The notes below the pieces were generated by a model, which searched no databases, was not told where the DNA came from, and was given only the letters and a program-made list of their open reading frames with translations. The translations under genes and the position numbers were made by a program. Shown one piece after another: positions 1 to 5,465 of a stretch of DNA of 6,846 nt. Origin of the DNA: an uncultured Clostridia bacterium. GTDB taxonomy: Bacteria; Bacillota; Clostridia; Oscillospirales; Oscillospiraceae. The stretch covers positions 1 through 6,846 of the forward strand of contig CAMWSZ010000162.1 of NCBI GenBank assembly GCA_947177005.1, written 5' to 3'. How positions within the stretch are numbered: position 1 is the stretch's first letter; the number at the start of each line of letters is the position of its first letter.

Positions 1-137
1 GGATATTGTCTGGATAATTCCTCCAGGAAAAGATTCATACAGAGAGTATTACAGCATGGCATGATCAGAAAGCAGGATTCCCCAGTAAGCGGTTTGACAC
101 CGCCTGCCGGAGTGTGTTATACTGTGAGCGGAGACGC

Positions 138-833
138 TCAGAAGCGGCTGTTCCACAGCTCTATTTTCTGGCGGACCTCCGGAAGCTGTTTCCGGCTGAC
201 CGAAATCTCCTGACCATTCGACAACGTCAAAATACCGTTCTGTACCCGCTTCACGGCGCTGATCCGAACCAAAAAGCTTTTCTGACAGCGCAGAAAGGGC
301 GGTTGGGGCAGCAGCTCCGCGACCTGCCCCATAGGTCTGCTGACGTCGACCCTGCTGCCGTCGGCACACTGCAGACAGGTGTTGCGCCCCTGCGCCTCCA
401 CATACTGAATCCGGCAGACCGGCACCCGTACAAGCTCCCGCTGATACGGCAGCTCCAGCCACTGCATTCCGCGGCTCCAGACGGGAAAGCACCGGTCCAG
501 CGCGGCGGACAGCTTCGCAAAATCCGCGTTTCTTTGCAGCAGAGCGTCCGGATGGCTCCGGTAGGAGGCAATGGCCTGCCGGCTGTTTTCCGCCAGTGCG
601 ATCAGAGCCGTGGAGACCCCGGTCAGACGGTGGTACGCCGCCCGCTGTTCCACACTGGCATCGCTCTCCCCTGTTTCAAATATCAGCATATCCCAATCGT
701 CTGTCCGTCCATCCGACACCTCCAGCCGCACACACATCTCCTGGCTCCACAGCTCCGCCAGCTGTGTCAGCCGCCGGTACAATGCGCCGTCAGAGGTCTG
801 GATTCCCAGACGGATGTGACTCTCATTTTCCAC
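138..833 (-). CDS. LytTR-domain DNA-binding regulator with a fully degenerate receiver-like N-terminus
   Basis: Predicted cytoplasmic transcription regulator of 231 aa. The C-terminal part (about residues 133-228) is a LytTR DNA-binding domain, shown by the core FLRCQKSFLVR near residue 180 followed by NGQEISVSRKQL. The N-terminal ~120 residues keep the order of a response-regulator receiver (hydrophobic strand HIRLGIQ, then WDMLIFE at 47-53), but the key residues are gone. No acidic pair follows strand 1, Glu53 sits where the phospho-acceptor Asp normally is, and there is no Lys-Pro motif. It is therefore unlikely to be a classical phosphorylated regulator. I chose the GTG start at 833 because an AAAGGGGG ribosome binding site lies 9 nt upstream and the receiver-like strand begins just after it; an in-frame ATG at 920 would overlap the divergent neighbour. 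It is divergent from the LytTR gene at 898, with 64 bp between them. The target genes are unknown; the nearby DUF4157 operon is a reasonable candidate. Confidence 0.85.
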   Translation of the reverse strand: MENESHIRLGIQTSDGALYRRLTQLAELWSQEMCVRLEVSDGRTDDWDMLIFETGESDASVEQRAAYHRLTGVSTALIALAENSRQAIASYRSHPDALLQRNADFAKLSAALDRCFPVWSRGMQWLELPYQRELVRVPVCRIQYVEAQGRNTCLQCADGSRVDVSRPMGQVAELLPQPPFLRCQKSFLVRISAVKRVQNGILTLSNGQEISVSRKQLPEVRQKIELWNSRF

Positions 834-842
834 AGGCAATGG

Positions 843-850
843 CCCCCTTT
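843..850 (-). promoter_or_regulatory. Ribosome binding site deciding a GTG start
   Basis: Read on the minus strand this is AAAGGGGG, 9 nt before the GTG at 833. It supports the GTG over the in-frame ATG at 920, which has no comparable site. Confidence 0.6.
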
Positions 851-880
851 TGGATAGTAACGTTTCATCAGACCACGGGA

Positions 881-887
881 AAGAAGG
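881..887 (+). promoter_or_regulatory. Ribosome binding site deciding a TTG start
   Basis: AAGAAGG lies 10 nt upstream of the TTG at 898. It supports that codon as the start over the in-frame TTG at 850, which would add 16 residues unlike a receiver strand. Confidence 0.5.
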
Positions 888-897
888 TGCTGTTTCT

Positions 898-1587
898 TTG
901 TACCGCATCGCATACTGCAACCAAGACGGGGACGATCAGTTCCTGGACACACTGGAGCAGACGCTGGACGGCATCGGCCGCGCCTGCCTTGTTTCCCATA
1001 TCCCCGGCCTGCACGGCCTGCTGTCCGCGTTGACGCGGCAGGCATACGATTTGATTTTCCTGGATATGGGGGACGGCGTAAAAACCGCGGAGCAGCTGCG
1101 CCGGGATTTCCCCTGTCTGCCGGTTGTGCTTCTGTCCGGCGGGTCTGTTCCGGCAGAGGATGTGCCCTTTCTGTACAAGCCGGTTTCCCGGGAGCGGCTG
1201 CGGGAGCTTCTGCTTCCGGTACTGCATCCGTCGCTTCCGCTCCGGCCGTCCGGCGCTGTCCGGACGGTGCCGCCGGTCCGGATTGTTTATATAGAGGTAT
1301 TTGACCATTTGCTGAGAATCCATACCTCGGACCGGATGCTTCTGTCCGCCGCCGGTCCGCTGGACCGGATGCAGCGGGAGCTGCCGGAAGGAGAGTTCCT
1401 CCGCTGTCACAAGAGCTATCTGGTCAATCTGGCCTATGTAGAGGGGATCCGGCGCTATCAGATTCTGCTGGCCGGGGGCCAGTGCGTCCCGACCAGCAAA
1501 AAAAATTACAACCAGATCCGCCAGACGGTACTCCGGCGTTTCCTCGACCCGGCCGGCGGCGCACAGGAGGGCGGTTCCTCCGGATAA
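898..1587 (+). CDS. LytTR response regulator with partly degenerate receiver
   Basis: Predicted cytoplasmic transcription regulator of 229 aa with a receiver-like domain (about 1-110) and a LytTR DNA-binding domain (about 122-215). The LytTR core is FLRCHKSYLVNLAYV from residue 167. In the receiver, the phospho-acceptor Asp is kept (Asp56 in YDLIFLDM), as are a Ser at the Thr/Ser position (Ser80) and the Lys-Pro motif (LYKP, Lys94). The acidic pair that binds magnesium in classical receivers is replaced by Asn8-Gln9, although an Asp follows at residue 10. Phosphorylation by the usual mechanism is therefore doubtful. The TTG start at 898 is chosen because the protein then opens directly with the strand YRIAYC and has an AAGAAGG site upstream. 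It is divergent from the LytTR gene at 138-833 and ends just before a strong hairpin. It is clearly paralogous to the regulator at 5466-6206, with which it shares a 21-nt identical stretch. No sensor kinase is visible. Confidence 0.88.
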   Translation: MYRIAYCNQDGDDQFLDTLEQTLDGIGRACLVSHIPGLHGLLSALTRQAYDLIFLDMGDGVKTAEQLRRDFPCLPVVLLSGGSVPAEDVPFLYKPVSRERLRELLLPVLHPSLPLRPSGAVRTVPPVRIVYIEVFDHLLRIHTSDRMLLSAAGPLDRMQRELPEGEFLRCHKSYLVNLAYVEGIRRYQILLAGGQCVPTSKKNYNQIRQTVLRRFLDPAGGAQEGGSSG

Positions 1588-1640
1588 AGCACCGCTTTCT
1601 CATTTCTATCTATTGAAACGGGAAAGCGGTGCTGTTTTGT
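1588..1640. terminator. Hairpin terminator between convergent genes
   Basis: A perfect 12-bp inverted repeat (AGCACCGCTTTC at 1588-1599, complement at 1622-1633) encloses a 22-nt loop. It starts at the base after the stop codon of the plus-strand LytTR gene and is followed by GTTTTGT. On the minus strand it lies 12 nt past the stop of the 1645-2145 gene, with only a short TTTA tail. It should terminate the plus-strand gene and may serve both directions. Confidence 0.8.
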
Positions 1641-1644
1641 ATGT

Positions 1645-2145
1645 TTACGGCTGGCCTTGTTTCTCCTGAAGCTGCTCGAACGTCATCACACCGCCGGCCA
1701 GCGCCAAGATATCCTCCTGGAGCGGCGCGATATATTTCAAGATGGACACCAATACGCTTTCCGACATCACCGCGCATTCTCCGGCGGAGAGGTGTCTGGA
1801 CAGAACCAGACAATAGCGGTGGTAAAACTGCCGCAAGTCCCTGCGTATGGCCAGGGACCCCAGAAAAACGGAGAAATTCCAGGTGTGCGCGGCCAGGTCC
1901 AGTTCCCTCAGCGCCTGTTCGTTCAGATCCCCGGCGATGACCGTATAGAGCTGGAGTACGTCAAAAAGCTCGCCGCAGGGGACATAGTGCAGCTCCATAC
2001 GCACCGGTTTTCCCTCTTGTATGGGGAGCAGGGTCCGCAGGCCGGGGCGGTCCGGGATACTTTCGTCAAAAGCGGTCTGGATGCCCTGTTCCCGCAGAGA
2101 TGCCTCCAGCAGCTGAATTGTCTGCGCGGCTCGTTCCATATCCAT
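1645..2145 (-). CDS. Putative YbjN/type III chaperone-like partner of the DUF4157 protein
   Basis: A 166-aa soluble protein with no signal peptide or membrane segment. I cannot assign it by a diagnostic motif, but its layout resembles the YbjN / type III secretion chaperone fold. It has an N-terminal helix (about 3-20), then strands (LRTLLPI at 36-42, VRMELHYV at 48-55, FDVLQLYTVI at 61-70). A helix with the family-like 'N..F..G...' pattern follows (HTWNFSVFLGSLAI at 87-100), then FYHRYCLVL and a C-terminal helix with LVSILKYIA. Such proteins bind and hold other proteins, often effectors, before secretion. It is the second gene of an operon with the DUF4157 gene, 22 nt downstream of its stop, and has its own site (AAAGGA, 7 nt before ATG). 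From the fold resemblance and the position I infer that it is a dedicated chaperone or adaptor for that protein. It could instead be an immunity protein or an unrelated YbjN-like protein. The gene call is firm; the function is tentative. Confidence 0.55.
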   Translation of the reverse strand: MDMERAAQTIQLLEASLREQGIQTAFDESIPDRPGLRTLLPIQEGKPVRMELHYVPCGELFDVLQLYTVIAGDLNEQALRELDLAAHTWNFSVFLGSLAIRRDLRQFYHRYCLVLSRHLSAGECAVMSESVLVSILKYIAPLQEDILALAGGVMTFEQLQEKQGQP

Positions 2146-2167
2146 ACAATTTTCCTTTCTGACGGGC

Positions 2168-4639
2168 TTAGCTGCCGCCCTTCTTCTCCTTGAGCTCCTT
2201 CAGAATCTCCTGGCCGCGTGCCGTTTGGGCGGCCTGCTGCTCGAGGTGCTTTGCGGTTTTTTCCTTGCCGCTCTTGGTCTTGGACGCGATATAGGCTGCC
2301 GGGTTGGCAAGCACAAGCTTGGCCTTGTCGGCAAAGCCAAGCTCCTCGAAGCCTTCGGTTACGAAGCTGTCGCGGGCGCGATCATGTTCGCGGCTGGCGT
2401 GCAGAATCGCCTCTGTAACAGCATTCTTCCGTCCTGCGGACGCGGAACCCTTCGCGGCGTTCTCGATCTTGGTGGCCTCGCCCTGCTTGTCGAACTCCTT
2501 GCCCAGCCGGTGCTTTTCTATCATCTTGTCAAAAAGGCCCTTCTTCTGGTTCTCCTCCGAGGCCATTCTCTGTTTGATGTACGCGTCCCGCGCCTGTTTT
2601 TCCTGTTTCCGTGCTTCATCGCGGGCCTTCTGCTGTTCCTCCCGTGCTTCCTTGTCCCGGAGCTTGTCCGCTTTTTCCTGTGCTTTCTTGGCTTCTTTTT
2701 CCTGTTTTTCCTTTTCCTTTTGGGCCTTTTTATCCGCTTCCTTCTTGGCGTTGTAGGCTTTCTTTTCCTCCGGCGTCATCTTCTTCAGACGTTCCTTTTC
2801 GGCTTCCTTCTCGGCCTTTTTCTGATCCTTCAGCTCCTTCTCCTTCTCCGCTTTCGCCCGGGCCACCATGACCCTATGATTCTTCTCGTCTTCATGGGTC
2901 AGCGCGTCGCTCCAGGCCGCATCGAAATTCTGACCGGTCAGATCGGCGTTGACTTTGCCCATCACCTCGTCCTGGTCCACAAATGTGCCGTCCTTGCCCA
3001 CTGCGTGACCGGCGGCTTTCATGCGGTTCTGGGCCAGCTGCGCTTCTTCGGCATTGTCGCCGGTCATCAACTCCTGCATGGCGTCGGTATCCTGCTTAGT
3101 TCTCTGCATACTGGCCATCTTGTTGGTGTTGACGCCCTCGCCGTAAGCGTCCTGATTGACGATGTGCTTTGCGATTTTCTGGATCTCGTCAATCTCCTTT
3201 TTGCTGAGCTTGCCGCCCTTTTTCTCCTCCCATTCGGCTATGAGCTTTTCCTCCACCTGGCGGCGCAAATCCATATGTTCCTGGCCCAGGTTTGCCTCGC
3301 GGGCCACCTTCTTTTCATGCTGGGTCTCCTGGTCGACCGCGAAATCGGATACCTTCTGGATAGCGGCCAGCCCGCCTTTGACGACGGCTCCGCCCTGGGG
3401 GATAAAGGACGCCGCGCCCTGTGCGATGTCCAGTCCCGCGTGGATGCCTTCTCCGATGGCCTCCGTTTTGTGGATGCCTGCGGTGTATTGCTGGGCGTCG
3501 GTCATACGCTTTGCCAGCTGGTCGTTTTGGACCTGCTCCGCATCCTGGCGCTCAGACGCACTCTCGTCGATACTGCGTGAGACATTTTTTGCCATAGTCT
3601 TATCCGTATTGGCCATATGTCCGTGGCGGATGGCGTTGCCCACGCCGAGTGCGCCGCTGGCCATCTGCGCTCCTCCGGCGACCATGTCTCCGACCATGCC
3701 GGGAGCTGACGGGATGAAGCCGGACACGGTTCCTACGAGGGAAGCGCCCGCATTCAGTCCGGCCTGCACGGCATTGATCCCCTGATCGATCCGGTCGCCC
3801 TCACCGGTGCCTGTAACGGCCTGATGGATCGCCACCCCGGCGCCCACAAGATCTTTAGCGGTGCCGGCTACGGAGGAAATGCCGCCCAAGATATCGCCGC
3901 CGACGCCGTCCAAGACGCCGCCGGCCTTATCGGCCACAGTGCTGAGCGTATCCAAACCGTTTTCCGCGAGGCCGGCGTAATCGATCGAGTCGGGCTTTGC
4001 GCGTTCGAGGATTCCCGCGTCGATCTCAGGGGCAGCTTTTTTCTCTGGCTCTTTTTCGTGGTGTTTGGCTTTCTCTTCCGATTTCTTTTTTTCCTCGTCT
4101 TTCTTTTTTTCCTCTTCAGTCTTTAGATCCGCCTGCATGGGTCCCGACGCGCTCAAGGCGGTGGCAGGGGACAGCGAGCCGGTCGCCAGCGCGGCAGGTC
4201 CCACGAACTCCCCGCGGGCGGCCATTGCGCCCTCCCGGTCGGCCTGGGCTTCCAAGGCGGGGTCACTGAGGAAGCCCAAGCCGTGCGCCTCGCCGCGGGC
4301 CTGGGAGACGATATGGCTCAGTTCATGACCGAGCAGGGCCTGTCCCTGCGGGGAAGAAAAATCCGTATGGTCCGGCGCGAAAGCGATACGGCTGCCCTGT
4401 GCCACGGCATGTGCGCCCGCGTCGTCCACGGCCTGGCTGCGGTAGAGGCGGACGCCGGAGAGATCCATCCCGAAGGCGCGTTCCATTTTCGACTGGATCT
4501 CGCCGGGCAGGTCGATGCGCTGGCCCAGATCACCGGAGGATAGGGACAAATGGGCCATTTCCACAGAGGGAGAAGGCGTTTTGGCCTGCGCGGCGGGATG
4601 GGAAGCCGGGATATGGTTTCTTTTTTGATATGTATGCAT
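2168..4639 (-). CDS. DUF4157-domain protein, putative contractile-injection-system effector with HELSH metallopeptidase-like motif
   Basis: An 823-aa protein. After a polar N-terminal tail (1-38), residues about 40-140 form a DUF4157 domain: IDLPGEIQSKMERAFGMDLSGVR (in part), then AHAVAQGSRIAFAPD, then LLGHELSHIVSQ with HELSH at 105-109, then ALEAQADREG with Glu130. His105, Glu106, His109 and Glu130 fit a gluzincin-like zinc site, so the motif looks intact. A Lys/Glu-rich linker follows (172-205), then a Gly/Ala-rich stretch with weak amphipathic helices (about 222-345). Next come a charged helical region (about 350-590) and a long Lys/Glu/Ala coiled-coil-like segment (about 592-690). The protein has no cysteine and only two tryptophans. 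There is no Sec signal peptide. DUF4157 is known from effectors and toxins near eCIS genes; I recognise no enzymatic warhead in the rest. The start at 4639 follows GAGGGGG, 4 nt upstream; an in-frame ATG at 4663 lacks such a site. It is the first gene of an operon with 1645-2145. An effector or a structural/tape-like cargo carrier are both possible. Confidence 0.85.
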   Translation of the reverse strand: MHTYQKRNHIPASHPAAQAKTPSPSVEMAHLSLSSGDLGQRIDLPGEIQSKMERAFGMDLSGVRLYRSQAVDDAGAHAVAQGSRIAFAPDHTDFSSPQGQALLGHELSHIVSQARGEAHGLGFLSDPALEAQADREGAMAARGEFVGPAALATGSLSPATALSASGPMQADLKTEEEKKKDEEKKKSEEKAKHHEKEPEKKAAPEIDAGILERAKPDSIDYAGLAENGLDTLSTVADKAGGVLDGVGGDILGGISSVAGTAKDLVGAGVAIHQAVTGTGEGDRIDQGINAVQAGLNAGASLVGTVSGFIPSAPGMVGDMVAGGAQMASGALGVGNAIRHGHMANTDKTMAKNVSRSIDESASERQDAEQVQNDQLAKRMTDAQQYTAGIHKTEAIGEGIHAGLDIAQGAASFIPQGGAVVKGGLAAIQKVSDFAVDQETQHEKKVAREANLGQEHMDLRRQVEEKLIAEWEEKKGGKLSKKEIDEIQKIAKHIVNQDAYGEGVNTNKMASMQRTKQDTDAMQELMTGDNAEEAQLAQNRMKAAGHAVGKDGTFVDQDEVMGKVNADLTGQNFDAAWSDALTHEDEKNHRVMVARAKAEKEKELKDQKKAEKEAEKERLKKMTPEEKKAYNAKKEADKKAQKEKEKQEKEAKKAQEKADKLRDKEAREEQQKARDEARKQEKQARDAYIKQRMASEENQKKGLFDKMIEKHRLGKEFDKQGEATKIENAAKGSASAGRKNAVTEAILHASREHDRARDSFVTEGFEELGFADKAKLVLANPAAYIASKTKSGKEKTAKHLEQQAAQTARGQEILKELKEKKGGS

Positions 4640-4687
4640 AAAACCCCCTCTTTTCGTAAGCACGGTATTTGTGATTCTGTTGCTGCC

Positions 4688-4716
4688 AGTATACCGGTAC
4701 TTTCCGAAAGAATCAA
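4688..4716 (-). promoter_or_regulatory. Sigma-A promoter of the DUF4157 operon
   Basis: Read on the minus strand: -35 TTGATT (4711-4716), 17-bp spacer, -10 TATACT (4688-4693). The expected transcript start is near 4681, giving a leader of about 40 nt before the ATG at 4639. Confidence 0.75.
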
Positions 4717-4719
4717 GCG

Positions 4720-4755
4720 AATGTGCCCTAAATGCGCTTTCATGTCATCAAATGC
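4720..4755 (-). repeat. Phased direct repeats beside the -35 box of the DUF4157 promoter
   Basis: On the plus strand AAATGC occurs at 4730-4735 and 4750-4755, exactly 20 bp apart. A related AATGTGC lies at 4720-4726, 11 bp from the nearer copy and 3 bp from the -35 box. Spacing of one and two helical turns upstream of a promoter fits an activator binding as a tandem dimer, as LytTR regulators do. The repeats do not match the published LytTR consensus closely, so the binding protein is inferred only. Confidence 0.4.
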
Positions 4756-4769
4756 ACGGCGGGAGGAGC

Positions 4770-4794
4770 AAAAAAAACGGGGCCGGTAAGCGCC
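4770..4794 (-). terminator. Probable intrinsic terminator of the STAS gene
   Basis: On the minus strand, GGCGCTTACCGGCCCC (4794-4779) can fold into a short GC-rich stem with one C-C mismatch, one wobble pair and a 4-nt loop. It is followed by G and eight T's (4777-4770). It lies 16 nt past the stop of the STAS gene and upstream of the DUF4157 operon promoter, so it separates the two units. Confidence 0.5.
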
Positions 4795-4810
4795 TGGAGT
4801 TGTAAGATCT

Positions 4811-5107
4811 TTATTCGATCGTCAGTATATCAATGAAGCCTGTGACCTCGAAAACCTCCATAATCGTTGCGTTCACATGACGGATAAGCATTTTGCCCTG
4901 ACGCCGCATTTTCTTTTGGGACGCAAGAAGAACGCGGAGTCCGGCGGAGGACAGGTAATCGAGGGCGGCAAAATCAAAAATGAGCGAGGTGACGCCCGTC
5001 AGAGCGGTTTTCAGTTCCTGATCCAGCTGGGGAGCGGTGGTGGTGTCCAAACGGCCCTCCAGCGTAATGGTCAGCTCACCGCCGTTCCTGTTTTGAATAA
5101 TGTTCAT
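4811..5107 (-). CDS. STAS-domain anti-sigma factor antagonist (SpoIIAA/RsbV type)
   Basis: A 98-aa cytoplasmic protein that is a single STAS domain of normal family length. Visible landmarks are strand LTITLEGRLD (12-21), helix APQLDQELKTAL (25-36), and the strand-loop FDFAALDYLSSAGLRVLLAS (44-63), whose Ser53-Ser54 pair matches the phosphorylation loop D-x-S-S-x-G-L of SpoIIAA/RsbV. In the family, the unphosphorylated protein binds an anti-sigma factor kinase and releases the sigma factor or other partner; phosphorylation of the serine switches this off. No kinase, phosphatase or sigma factor lies in the window, so the partner is elsewhere. The start at 5107 is set by AAAAGGAGA 7 nt upstream; the in-frame ATG at 5179 would place the start at the promoter. 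It is transcribed alone, with its own promoter (5185-5214) and probable terminator. Confident as a STAS protein; the target is unknown. Confidence 0.88.
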   Translation of the reverse strand: MNIIQNRNGGELTITLEGRLDTTTAPQLDQELKTALTGVTSLIFDFAALDYLSSAGLRVLLASQKKMRRQGKMLIRHVNATIMEVFEVTGFIDILTIE

Positions 5108-5184
5108 GAACAAATCTCCTTTTCGCATCAAATCATAAAAATAGCGGACGTGCCGCTGGAGCGGGCTGCACGGACGCAAGCCCT

Positions 5185-5214
5185 TCTATAATTAGTTTAA
5201 TGGAAGATGTACAA
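5185..5214 (-). promoter_or_regulatory. Probable sigma-A promoter of the STAS gene
   Basis: Read on the minus strand: -35 TTGTAC (5209-5214), 18-bp spacer, -10 TATAGA (5185-5190). The expected start near 5178 gives a leader of about 70 nt. The match is moderate. Confidence 0.5.
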
Positions 5215-5398
5215 AGATGCAATGGGGAAAAAGTGCCAGTTGCGAATGAAAATTCCCGTTCACGATAAAATCTGCCCATTTGCGCAGAATGTGGTTCACA
5301 GCATGGTGAAATCAGACAATAAACCGTGCCGTTTTTTGTCGAAAGCAACAAAATACGCCCAATCAAAACAAGATTTCCGGCTCACATTTTCGGGAGTA

Positions 5399-5427
5399 TT
5401 GTCAAAAAAAGGATTATGTGATATAAT
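5399..5427 (+). promoter_or_regulatory. Strong sigma-A promoter with extended -10 for the LytTR gene
   Basis: -35 TTGTCA (5399-5404), 17-bp spacer, -10 TATAAT (5422-5427) preceded by TGA (extended -10). The expected start is near 5434, giving a leader of about 30 nt before the ATG at 5466. This is the closest match to consensus in the window. Confidence 0.85.
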
Positions 5428-5465
5428 ACCTCCCAATTATTGTATGGGTGAAGACAGGAGCAATT

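Larger units (their letters stand above)
5108..5465. promoter_or_regulatory. 358-bp divergent regulatory region
   Basis: AT-rich non-coding DNA between the STAS gene (-) and the LytTR gene (+). It holds a minus-strand promoter at 5185-5214 and a plus-strand promoter at 5399-5427. About 185 bp lie between the two -35 boxes. That stretch contains two GTTCAC copies (5258-5263 and 5294-5299, 36 bp apart), a GTT-containing site at 5236-5244, and AATGTG at 5288-5293, which also occurs beside the DUF4157 promoter. Short open frames here show no coding character. Confidence 0.6.

Noticed and set aside
1..62. Minus-strand frame opening at ATG 62 or ATG 38 (MNLFLEELSRQY) and running off the left edge
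   Set aside because: It could be the start of another minus-strand gene, but only 12-20 codons are visible and neither ATG has a ribosome binding site at a normal distance.
89..140. Two small inverted repeats downstream of the first LytTR gene (125-130/135-140, overlapping the stop codon, and 89-93/99-103)
   Set aside because: Stems are only 6 and 5 bp and neither is followed by a T-run on the minus strand, so I do not call a terminator.
854..882. Minus-strand TACTAT with TTTCCC 17 bp upstream as a promoter for the first LytTR gene
   Set aside because: The -35 matches only 3 of 6 bases, and transcription would begin inside the ribosome binding site at 843-850.
596..1033. Plus-strand open frame across the divergent LytTR starts
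   Set aside because: It overlaps two well-supported genes, is rich in Pro/Arg/Thr as expected of a shadow frame, and shows no domain.
2225..3580. Long plus-strand open frame (451 codons) rich in Leu and Phe, opposite the DUF4157 gene
   Set aside because: It is the antisense of Lys/Glu-rich codons, which read as Leu/Phe/Ser on the other strand. The minus-strand frame has a domain, ribosome site and promoter; this one has none.
5236..5263. Pair of AgrA/ComE-like LytTR sites (CCAGTTGCG and CCCGTTCAC)
   Set aside because: Each mismatches the 9-bp consensus at two or more positions, and the 19-bp spacing is off the usual two-turn spacing, so I mention it only as part of the regulatory region.
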